From: Acidimicrobiaceae bacterium | GTDB lineage: Bacteria; Actinomycetota; Acidimicrobiia; Acidimicrobiales; RAAP-2 | DNA length: 16,922 bases | Assembly: GCA_003164275.1 (NCBI GenBank) | Contig: PLSY01000329.1 | Coordinates: 411-17,332 of the forward strand | Reading direction: 5' to 3' | In this document: piece after piece, positions 1 to 5,589 of the stretch | Position numbering within the stretch: position 1 is the stretch's first letter | How the letters are laid out: the number at the start of each line of letters is the position of its first letter | The notes under the pieces: generated by a model | What the model was told of the DNA's origin: nothing | Databases searched by the model: none | Seen by the model: only the letters and a program-made list of their open reading frames with translations | Translations under genes and position numbers: made by a program

Positions 1-201
1 GTCGCGCAGGTCGACGCTCGCCCACCGGGGGGCCCGGGAGAACTGGCGGTCTGGCCACGTCCTGTCGGGGAGGGTGAGGGGAAGGTGAGCCCGGTAGAGG
101 TGAAAGGGCATCGGCGAGACGTCGCACGGCATCTCGAGGCGCGTCCCACCCGGGACTGAGCCATGGTCGTGATCGTGTGTGGTGCTCGGTTCAGTGCTCA
201 C
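1..201 (-). CDS. leuA: 2-isopropylmalate synthase, N-terminal fragment (runs off the window)
   Basis: This is the first 67 codons of a gene read leftwards and cut by the window edge. LeuA condenses acetyl-CoA with 2-ketoisovalerate, the committed step of leucine synthesis. The recognisable part is the segment reading [20 protein letters not shown] followed by [11 protein letters not shown], which matches the start of actinobacterial LeuA, where the RD of the VDLRDGNQ block begins the metal and substrate site. The start is GTG at 201-199, preceded by GAGGGAG with 8 bases between. The first 30 or so residues are a polar, His/Asp-rich extension typical of the family's variable N-terminus. A leucine leader peptide and terminator lie directly upstream, so expression is probably controlled by attenuation. 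The catalytic barrel and the C-terminal leucine-feedback domain lie outside the window. The identity is secure from the motif and is reinforced by the leader. Confidence 0.88.
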   Translation of the reverse strand, partial: MSTEPSTTHDHDHGSVPGGTRLEMPCDVSPMPFHLYRAHLPLTLPDRTWPDRQFSRAPRWASVDLRD

Positions 202-252
202 TGGTGATGCTCCCTCGATGCTTGGTCTGTGAGGCGTGACTGGCTACTGGTG

Positions 253-290
253 CAACAAAAAACCCCCTGGCCGTATCGGCACAGGAGGTT
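253..290 (-). terminator. Rho-independent terminator of the leuA attenuator
   Basis: Read on the - strand, AACCTCCTG (290-282) pairs with CAGGGGGTT (269-261) with one G-U pair. The stem continues after one bulged T through GCCG-ATA-CGGC. The stem is followed at once by TTTTTTGTTG. Thirteen pairs plus a T tract in otherwise GC-rich DNA make this the clearest intrinsic terminator in the window. It lies 52 bases upstream of the leuA Shine-Dalgarno region and after the leucine leader, which marks it as an attenuator. It may also end transcripts coming from the upstream acyltransferase gene. Confidence 0.85.
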
Positions 291-293
291 GCG

Positions 294-317
294 GGCGAAC
301 GCGTTGGGGCGTTCGCC
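294..317 (-). promoter_or_regulatory. leuA leader hairpin (pause or antiterminator candidate)
   Basis: On the - strand GGCGAACGC (302-294 as complement of 309-317) pairs perfectly with GCGTTCGCC, giving 9 base pairs and a 6-base loop. It begins one base after the leader-peptide stop codon and ends 3 bases before the terminator stem. A ribosome reaching the stop would cover its 5' arm, whereas one stalled on the Leu codons would leave it free. It does not overlap the terminator stem, so the switching logic is not obvious from this pairing alone. Confidence 0.6.
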
Positions 318-318
318 G

Positions 319-372
319 TCAGGTAAGGAGGAGTTCCGGGTTGATGGTCGCTACGTACATGATGCAATCCAT
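319..372 (-). CDS. leucine leader peptide of the leuA attenuator
   Basis: A short frame encodes MDCIMYVATINPELLLT and stops at TGA (321-319). Three Leu codons in a row (CTC CTC CTT, 333-325) sit two codons before the stop, the classic position for a ribosome-stalling sensor of leucyl-tRNA. The first ATG is at 372-370 with GGGAG 12 bases upstream. A second in-frame ATG at 360-358 would give a 13-residue version. Downstream come a 9-bp hairpin, then a Rho-independent terminator, then leuA. The frame begins 23 bases after the stop of the upstream acyltransferase gene. What is seen is the peptide and the two hairpins. That low charged tRNA-Leu favours leuA transcription is inferred from known amino-acid attenuators. 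Confidence 0.8.
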   Translation of the reverse strand: MDCIMYVATINPELLLT

Positions 373-395
373 GCTGCCAGGGCGCTCCCGGTTCG

Positions 396-1796
396 TCAAG
401 GACCGGCGACCGACGACGAGGCAAGGACCGAGGAGGCGGCCTCGCAGACCGACTGGCGATTGGCGAGCACCGACGCCGAGGTAGGTCCGAGCCTCAACAT
501 GGTGCGCCGACCGGCGACGGCGGCACGGACGGCCCGGGCCCGCTCGACGGTGCGGACAGCCACATACCCGCACACCGGCGCGCCGATGGCGGCAAGGACG
601 CCCCAGAGGGTGCCGACAAGCTGAACGGCGACCACCCCGACGGTGACGTAGGTGGCCACGTACAAGAACAGGCTGGCGACGACTTTGACCGTGGCCCGCA
701 TGCCCTCATTGCTCGGGGTGAGGCTTGCCACCTTGACCAATCCGTAGGGGATGACGTGGATGGCCGCCCCGACGACGGCGAAGGGAAGGGCCACAACGAC
801 GGCGGCGGCGGACGTGACGAGGGACGGCCACACCCGGCCGGAGCGATAGCTGGCCGCCACCTGGCTGTCGTCCAGGCCCAAGAGGTCGAGGTCGCGCCGG
901 TAGGCGTCATAGGCCATGGCGAGGGACTCCATGGCCGCGTAGCGCCCCTCGTCGATCTCGGCTGCGTGCATGGCCTGGGCCACTGCCCGGCGCTCGGCCA
1001 GGCCCACCTCGGCCGGGATCACCGATAGTCGGCGGGCGACGATGTCGGCGATGGACGCCAAGGTGTCCGCTTCGGGCCACACTCCATCGTCGGAGCCACT
1101 GCGTCGAAGCCGGTCGGCCATGTCGGCGGTGAGCGACCGTACGGTTCGGGGGCCATCGGCCCGGTAGTCAGCCATCCAGGGCTCGACCGGCTCGGGGTGG
1201 CCCACCGTCACGAGGGCCCGCGAGCGGAAACGCTGCTTTTGGTCGTAGAGCAGGGTGACGACCACGACGGCGACGTCCCCCACCCCGGACGCTGACGCGG
1301 CCAGAGCGATACGGGCCGACCCGGTCCGGAGCGACTGCAGCACCGGCTGATCGTGGCTGATCCCCTCGGGGAAGATGGCCACCAGCCCTCCTTCGGCCAA
1401 CAGCTGGTTGGCCCGGGCGAAGGCAGCACCGTTGGCCTCCCCGATAGGCCCGTCTTCGACCCGGTGGATCGGGACCACGCCGGCCAGCTTGAGAAACGGC
1501 CAGAGCAACGGGTTATGGAAGAGAGTGGACTTGCCGAGAAACCTCGGATATCGCCCGAGGGCGGCGATGAGCACCAGCCCGTCGATCAGGCCGTTGCGGT
1601 GGTCGGCCACGAGGACGATGGGGCGGTCGGCACCGAGGCGCTGGGTATGGGTGGCCTGGAGCTGGCGGAAGAACAGTCGCACGAGCAGCCGGGCCAGGCC
1701 GACCATCGTGGCGTCAGCCAGGTGACGGGCACCGAGGAAACGAGCGGGCGCAGCCGTCGACCTCGGAAGGTCGAACGGCGCCGAGGCAGAGGTCAC
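396..1796 (-). CDS. lysophospholipid acyltransferase family membrane protein (PlsC/LPLAT-like)
   Basis: This probably transfers an acyl group to a lysophospholipid or glycerol-phosphate acceptor at the inner face of the membrane. The chosen GTG at 1796-1794 gives 466 residues. Motif I is ADHRNGLIDG (His66, Asp72), an H-x5-D form that I associate with one branch of the family rather than the usual H-x4-D. The acceptor-binding block GKSTLFHNPLLWPFLKLAG and the VPIHR segment follow, then motif III IFPEGISH (142-145 FPEG). The C-terminal third holds hydrophobic segments at about 326-353 and 371-415, followed by an Arg-rich stretch, so the protein is membrane-embedded. The frame stays open to a GTG at 1877, but that start would overlap the divergent dehydrogenase and precede the likely promoter at 1841-1846. 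Translation could also begin at ATG 1706. Substrate is unknown. The leuA leader starts 23 bases after its stop, so leuA may receive read-through from here. Confidence 0.8.
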   Translation of the reverse strand: MTSASAPFDLPRSTAAPARFLGARHLADATMVGLARLLVRLFFRQLQATHTQRLGADRPIVLVADHRNGLIDGLVLIAALGRYPRFLGKSTLFHNPLLWPFLKLAGVVPIHRVEDGPIGEANGAAFARANQLLAEGGLVAIFPEGISHDQPVLQSLRTGSARIALAASASGVGDVAVVVVTLLYDQKQRFRSRALVTVGHPEPVEPWMADYRADGPRTVRSLTADMADRLRRSGSDDGVWPEADTLASIADIVARRLSVIPAEVGLAERRAVAQAMHAAEIDEGRYAAMESLAMAYDAYRRDLDLLGLDDSQVAASYRSGRVWPSLVTSAAAVVVALPFAVVGAAIHVIPYGLVKVASLTPSNEGMRATVKVVASLFLYVATYVTVGVVAVQLVGTLWGVLAAIGAPVCGYVAVRTVERARAVRAAVAGRRTMLRLGPTSASVLANRQSVCEAASSVLASSSVAGP

Positions 1797-1840
1797 AGTG
1801 AGTATTCGTCGCCGAGGGCCCGCTTGGGTGAGTCGAGGGC

Positions 1841-1850
1841 ACAGTAGCGT
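1841..1850. promoter_or_regulatory. possible divergent -10 elements between acyltransferase and SDR
   Basis: The ten bases acagtagcgt contain TAGCGT on the + strand (1845-1850) and TACTGT on the - strand (complement of 1841-1846), both of the TANNNT form used by actinobacterial housekeeping sigma factors. Start sites would fall near 1857 (+) and 1834 (-). No convincing -35 element is seen on either side. This is weak evidence, but it fits the divergent arrangement. Confidence 0.3.
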
Positions 1851-2695
1851 TGCCCACTCCGACACCGACACCGACACCGACAGGCCGGGCCAAGGAGGTG
1901 ATTGCGCTGACCAACGGATCTGATGTCGACGAAACGACGGCCCGCGTGGCCGTCATCACCGGGGCCAGCCGGGGACTCGGCGCCGGCATGGCGGGGACGT
2001 TCGCCACCCACGGCTGGCAGCTCGGACTGTGCGCCCGTACTGAGCCCGAGGCACCGCCTGAGGCCCTGGACGCCATCGTCGTGGCATCGGTCGACGTGGC
2101 CGACGCCGAGGCGATGTCAGCCTTCGCCGACGAGGTCGTCGGGCGCCTCGGTCGGATCGACCTGTGGGTCAACAATGCCGGCGTGCTGGACCCCATCGGG
2201 CCGTTGGCCGATGCCGACCCGGACAGCCTCCGACGCCACTTCGAGGTCAATGTCCTTGGCACCATGCACGGCACGGCGGCCTTCGCCCGCCACGTCCGCT
2301 CACGCCCGGGCGGGGGACTGCTCGTCAACATCTCATCGGGGGCGGCGTCGACGCCCTATGAGGGGTGGGCCGCCTACTGCGGGTCGAAGGCGGCCGTCGA
2401 CATGGTGACGGCGGTGGCGGGCATGGAGGAGCACTCGCACGGGCTGGCGGTCATCGCCCTGTCTCCCGGGGTCGTCGACACGGGCATGCAGGCCCTCATC
2501 CGCGCCACACCGGCCGATGCCTTCCCGGCTGTCGGCCGATTCCTCCAGCTCCACGAGGACAGTGCGTTCAACGACCCCGAGTGGGTGGCTCAGTTCGTCT
2601 TGAGCCAGTTCGCCGATGGGGAGCACACACGTGGCGACCCCTCCTCGGTCCAGTCGGTTCGGGTCCGAGTGCCCGACCAGCCACGAGTGAACTAG
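1850..2695 (+). CDS. short-chain dehydrogenase/reductase (classical SDR)
   Basis: A cytoplasmic NAD(P)-dependent oxidoreductase of the classical SDR family, 281 residues from TTG 1850. The Rossmann motif TGASRGLG lies at 37-44, NNAG at 108-111, and the catalytic Ser163, Tyr176 and Lys180 in ISSGAAS and YCGSK. PGVVDTGMQ at 206-214 resembles the benzil/sepiapterin-reductase-like branch, where a similar PG-DT-MQ segment follows the active site. The substrate cannot be read from sequence. The start is uncertain. TTG 1850 gives a Pro-Thr repeat encoded by four CCGACA copies. A perfect AAGGAGG (1892-1898) sits 8 bases before an in-frame CTG at 1907, which would give about 262 residues beginning close to the Rossmann fold. 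The gene diverges from the acyltransferase and converges on the protease gene with an 18-base gap. Confidence 0.88.
   Translation: MPTPTPTPTPTGRAKEVIALTNGSDVDETTARVAVITGASRGLGAGMAGTFATHGWQLGLCARTEPEAPPEALDAIVVASVDVADAEAMSAFADEVVGRLGRIDLWVNNAGVLDPIGPLADADPDSLRRHFEVNVLGTMHGTAAFARHVRSRPGGGLLVNISSGAASTPYEGWAAYCGSKAAVDMVTAVAGMEEHSHGLAVIALSPGVVDTGMQALIRATPADAFPAVGRFLQLHEDSAFNDPEWVAQFVLSQFADGEHTRGDPSSVQSVRVRVPDQPRVN
1859..1882 (+). repeat. hexanucleotide tandem repeat (CCGACA)4
   Basis: Four perfect head-to-tail copies of CCGACA, with a partial fifth (CT-CC) on the left edge. If the SDR begins at TTG 1850 they encode Pro-Thr repeats. If it begins downstream they are in the 5' untranslated region. 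A change in copy number would keep the reading frame, since the unit is six bases. Confidence 0.85.
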
Positions 2696-2713
2696 CGCCA
2701 GACGACCCTCAGG

Positions 2714-3970
2714 TCAGAACGGGAAATTGCCGTCGCCACCTGAGTCGTAGCCGTTCGAGCCGTCACCCGAGCCGTAGCCGCCCGAGTCATACCCTCCGCC
2801 GTCCGACCCGGAGCTCGAGCCCGAGTCCGAGGAGCCGAGACTGCTCTGGCTCCCGTCGCCGCCCGAGCGGAGCCCCGGAATCAGCGACTGCAACCTGGCC
2901 GACGGGATGGCGAAGCCGATGTTCTGCGCCGAGGTTCCATCGGTCGAACCGGCCGCAGCGGTGTTCATGCCGATGACCTGGCCCGAGGCGTTCAAGAGGG
3001 CGCCTCCTGAGTTCCCCGGATTGATGGCCGCGTCGGTTTGGATCATGCCGTTGAGCGTCTCGGTGGCGCTCGAGGACGAGTCTCCGGCCGTTACCTGGCG
3101 GTTGAGGGCAGACACGATCCCCGACGTCACTGTCGAGCTGTCACCGAGGGCCAAGGCATTGCCGATGGCGATCACCGAGTCGCCCACCTGGACCGAGCTC
3201 GAGTCCCCGAAGGTCACGGTCGGGAGCCCCGAGGCCCCCTTTATCTTGAGGAGGGCGACGTCCTTGTCGGGGTCGGCGCCGACGACCGATGCGGAGAGCT
3301 GCTTGGTCGTCCCGTTGAGGGCCACGGTCACCTTCGTCGCCCCGTCGATGACGTGGTTGTTTGTCAGCACCTCGCCGGAGGACGTGATGATCATCCCCGT
3401 CCCCTCGTCACCCGAACCGTCACCGTCCGAGGCGGAGACCTCGACGACGGCTGGGGAGACGGACTTCACGATCTGGCTGATGCTCGAGTTGTCCGTGGTC
3501 GTGCCGGCCACCTTGATCGACGAGTCGGCGGAGGAGAGTGCGCTGGAGGCGGGGTCGTGGTGGGCAAGTCCGGCGCCGGCCACGCCCGCCATCCCGCCGA
3601 CGACCACGGCTGCCGCGGCAAGGACCACCACCCCACGGCGGCTGAGCTTGGCCCTACGGCTCGGGCCATCGGGAACCCTGCCTGAGCCCGCCGGACCATT
3701 GGGCGGCCACCCGCCGGTCGGAGGGGCGGCACCGAACGGCGGCCGGCCGTCCCCACCGTGCTGGGTGGAGAGCTGGCGGCGCTGGAAGGCGATGTCGTTC
3801 CCCGGCCCGGTGCTGAAGCGCCAGTCCGGTTCCACGATGAGCGGGACCATGTCTGTCGGTGAGTCGGCCGGGAGGTAGGAGCCGCGAGGCTGCGGGCCGT
3901 AGAAACGCGAGGTCTCGGTCGTGTCGTCGGACGTGCGGCCCCTCGATGGGTCCTGGCGGTCGGAGGTCAT
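2714..3970 (-). CDS. membrane-anchored HtrA/DegP-like serine protease without PDZ domain
   Basis: A 418-residue trypsin-like (S1C) protease expected to act outside the membrane in envelope protein quality control. Residues 1-110 are a cytoplasmic Pro/Gly-rich region ending in basic SRRAKLSRR. A single transmembrane helix spans about 113-135. The protease domain runs from about 163 to 367, with His206 in TNNHVI, Asp237 in DKDVALLKI and Ser321 in NPGNSGGALL. HtrA proteins usually carry one or two PDZ domains after the protease domain. Here about 50 residues of Gly/Ser/Asp/Tyr-rich repeats (YDSGG, YGSGD, YDSGG) ending in NFPF replace them. The ATG at 3970 has no clear Shine-Dalgarno, and AATGCT lies 6 bases upstream, so the mRNA may be leaderless. 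It converges on the SDR gene. Confidence 0.88.
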   Translation of the reverse strand: MTSDRQDPSRGRTSDDTTETSRFYGPQPRGSYLPADSPTDMVPLIVEPDWRFSTGPGNDIAFQRRQLSTQHGGDGRPPFGAAPPTGGWPPNGPAGSGRVPDGPSRRAKLSRRGVVVLAAAAVVVGGMAGVAGAGLAHHDPASSALSSADSSIKVAGTTTDNSSISQIVKSVSPAVVEVSASDGDGSGDEGTGMIITSSGEVLTNNHVIDGATKVTVALNGTTKQLSASVVGADPDKDVALLKIKGASGLPTVTFGDSSSVQVGDSVIAIGNALALGDSSTVTSGIVSALNRQVTAGDSSSSATETLNGMIQTDAAINPGNSGGALLNASGQVIGMNTAAAGSTDGTSAQNIGFAIPSARLQSLIPGLRSGGDGSQSSLGSSDSGSSSGSDGGGYDSGGYGSGDGSNGYDSGGDGNFPF

Positions 3971-4017
3971 GGGTCAAGCATTCGAGACCTGCCTAAAAAA
4001 CAGATATGGAGGGCATA

Positions 4018-4068
4018 TGAGAAGACGAAGAATGTGGGCCCGCTGTGGCTCGGCCACCTCTCTTCTCA
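4018..4068. repeat. 8-bp inverted repeat enclosing a small hairpin
   Basis: TGAGAAGA (4018-4025) and TCTTCTCA (4061-4068) are perfect reverse complements 35 bases apart. Within the spacer GTGGC-TCG-GCCAC (4045-4057) forms a separate 5-bp hairpin. It lies upstream of the protease gene. It could be an operator for a dimeric regulator or an RNA structure; nothing in the sequence decides between these. Confidence 0.6.
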
Positions 4069-4122
4069 GAGGTTGTGGCGGGCTTTCCACACCGATCGTC
4101 CTCCCAGGGCTGGCCGGAGAAG

Positions 4123-4128
4123 TAACGT
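4123..4128 (+). promoter_or_regulatory. -10 element for a leaderless start at 4136
   Basis: TAACGT fits TANNNT and lies 7 bases before the ATG, which would place the transcription start on the first base of the start codon. No -35 match is obvious. Confidence 0.45.
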
Positions 4129-4135
4129 CAGCGAC

Positions 4136-4255
4136 ATGTCAGATCGATCCCGCAAGATGGCCAAACCGGCGGCCGGCCTCGGCGTCCTCGTGACGATGGC
4201 CAGCGTCTGGTGGTTCGCACTGAGGCCTCGTCGCAAGGCCAAGCACGAAAAATAG
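4136..4255 (+). CDS. small single-helix membrane protein (39 aa), unknown function
   Basis: A 39-residue protein that I do not recognise as a named family. The order is a basic N-terminus (MSDRSRKMAKP), a hydrophobic helix at about 12-28 (AAGLGVLVTMASVWWFAL) and a strongly basic tail (RPRRKAKHEK). The aromatic WWF at the helix end and charges on both sides look like a genuine membrane segment. The upstream frame stays open to 4034, but ATG 4136 has TAACGT at the leaderless distance. The gene ends 56 bases before the MFS transporter gene and runs the same way, though that gene appears to have its own -10. It could be a small subunit or regulator of a nearby membrane protein. That it is expressed at all is inferred from composition and promoter placement. 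Confidence 0.5.
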   Translation: MSDRSRKMAKPAAGLGVLVTMASVWWFALRPRRKAKHEK

Positions 4256-4299
4256 AGGTGACTCCGGGCGGCCATCAGTCGGCCCGTCCGTCCCACCGG

Positions 4300-4305
4300 T
4301 AGCCT
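4300..4305 (+). promoter_or_regulatory. -10 element for a leaderless start at 4312
   Basis: TAGCCT fits TANNNT and lies 6 bases before the GTG of the MFS gene, which has no Shine-Dalgarno. The expected transcription start coincides with the start codon. Confidence 0.45.
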
Positions 4306-4311
4306 CCGCCA

Positions 4312-5589
4312 GTGGCCCTGGCATCTCTCCGTCCGCTCGGCTCGCGGAACTTCGCCCTCATTTGGTCGGCCGCGCTGGTCTCCAACGTGGGCTCGTGGAT
4401 GCAGACGGTGGCCCTTGGGGTCTTGGTCTTCGCCCGGACCGACCAGCCGGCATGGACGGGACTCGTCGCGGCGGCCGGTTTCTTGCCTGTGGGCCTCCTC
4501 GCTCCCCTCGGCGGGGCCCTGGCCGACCGCCTCGACCGGCGCCGATGGCTGATTGTGACCACGTTGGGGGAGATGACCTTTGCCGCCGCCCTGGCCGTGC
4601 TCGCCGGTACCGGCCATGACCCGCCGGCCGTCCTCGTGCTGCTTTCGTTCCTCGGCGGCGCCTCGGGGGCCATCGGTTTCCCGGCGTATCAGGCCATGGT
4701 GCCCGATCTCGTACCCGCAGACGACCTCCTGGCCGCGGTCTCGCTGTCATCGGCGCAGTTCAACCTCGGCCGCGTCATCGGCCCGGCTCTCGCCGGCGTC
4801 GCCCTGCTCACCCACAACTACGGGCTGGTGTTCGGGATCAACGCCGCCTCGTTCCTCGCCACACTGATCGCCCTGCTGCTCGTCCGGTTGCCCAGGCCAC
4901 TGGCGCACGGTGGCGACGTCGGGATCGGCGCTCGGATCGTCGCCGGAGCGCGGGCGGCCTGGGCCCAGCCGGGATGCCGCTCGGCCATCGGACTGATCGC
5001 CTACGTGGCCTTGCTGGCCTCGCCGTTCATCGCCCTGGTGCCGGCCATGTCAGGTGCCCTCGATCGACACGGGATAAGCACGCAGGTGGGCACAGCCATC
5101 CTGGTCACCGCTCAGGGCGTGGGGGCGGTCATCGGGGCACTGGCTCTTCCGAGCCTGGCTGAATGGGTGGGAAGGCGGGCCATGCTGCAAGTGGCCCTGT
5201 TCGTGCTGCCGGTGTTCCTCATCCTCTACGGGCTCGCACCCAGCCTGTGGCTGTCGGCTGTCGCCTTCCTCGGCGTCGGGGCGTCCTACATCGCCGTGCT
5301 GTCGGGGCTCAACACCGTGGTGCAGTTGCGGGCACCGGCCGAGACCCGCGGTCGAATACTCGGCATCTACATGATGGGACTCGGTATCATCTATCCCATC
5401 GGGGCAGTCATCCAGGGAAGTGTGGCCAACCACACCGGTGTCCGGTCGGTGACCGTGGCGGGCGCCCTTGTGCTGTTGGCCGGCATGGTCACCGTCGCCA
5501 TCTTCCGACCGTCCATCTTCGGGGCCCTGGGCGATCGGGGCTTGACCCCGGACGCGGTGGCCATCGCACCGACCATCGAGCTGCCATGA
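4312..5589 (+). CDS. MFS transporter, EntS-like (MFS_3 type) exporter
   Basis: A 425-residue major facilitator with about 12 predicted membrane helices. It opens with LGSRNFALIWSAALVSNVGSW, typical of the EntS/MFS_3 branch. It carries the loop 2-3 signature GALADRLDRRRWL at 68-80, with the conserved Asp and the basic cluster that gate proton-coupled transport. GFPAYQAMVPDLVP and SAQFNLGRVIGPALAG in the middle also match this branch. EntS-type proteins usually export small molecules such as siderophores, but the substrate here is unknown. The start is GTG 4312 with TAGCCT 6 bases upstream. The stop overlaps the next gene as ATGA, so translation of the acyl-CoA synthetase-like gene is probably coupled to it. 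That coupling may hint at a shared substrate pathway, but this is only inference. Confidence 0.85.
   Translation: MALASLRPLGSRNFALIWSAALVSNVGSWMQTVALGVLVFARTDQPAWTGLVAAAGFLPVGLLAPLGGALADRLDRRRWLIVTTLGEMTFAAALAVLAGTGHDPPAVLVLLSFLGGASGAIGFPAYQAMVPDLVPADDLLAAVSLSSAQFNLGRVIGPALAGVALLTHNYGLVFGINAASFLATLIALLLVRLPRPLAHGGDVGIGARIVAGARAAWAQPGCRSAIGLIAYVALLASPFIALVPAMSGALDRHGISTQVGTAILVTAQGVGAVIGALALPSLAEWVGRRAMLQVALFVLPVFLILYGLAPSLWLSAVAFLGVGASYIAVLSGLNTVVQLRAPAETRGRILGIYMMGLGIIYPIGAVIQGSVANHTGVRSVTVAGALVLLAGMVTVAIFRPSIFGALGDRGLTPDAVAIAPTIELP

Larger units (their letters stand above)
3971..4135. other. intergenic spacer with AT-rich island and inverted repeat
   Basis: This spacer separates the leftward protease gene from the rightward small membrane protein. 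It holds an AT-rich stretch (cctaaaaaacagatatgga around 3991-4009) that stands out in this GC-rich window, and an inverted repeat at 4018-4068. It is the likely place for the protease promoter, though no convincing -35/-10 pair could be fixed. Confidence 0.5.

Noticed and set aside
2696..2720. Hairpin GACC-CTCA-GGTC between the convergent SDR and protease genes, considered as a bidirectional terminator
   Set aside because: The stem is only 4 bp, overlaps the protease stop codon, and has no T tract on either strand.
4017..4193. Possible small ORF beginning MRRRRMWARCGS, with GGAGGG upstream
   Set aside because: The Shine-Dalgarno is only 3 bases from the ATG, the frame overlaps the better-supported 39-residue protein, and the downstream residues look like random GC-rich translation.
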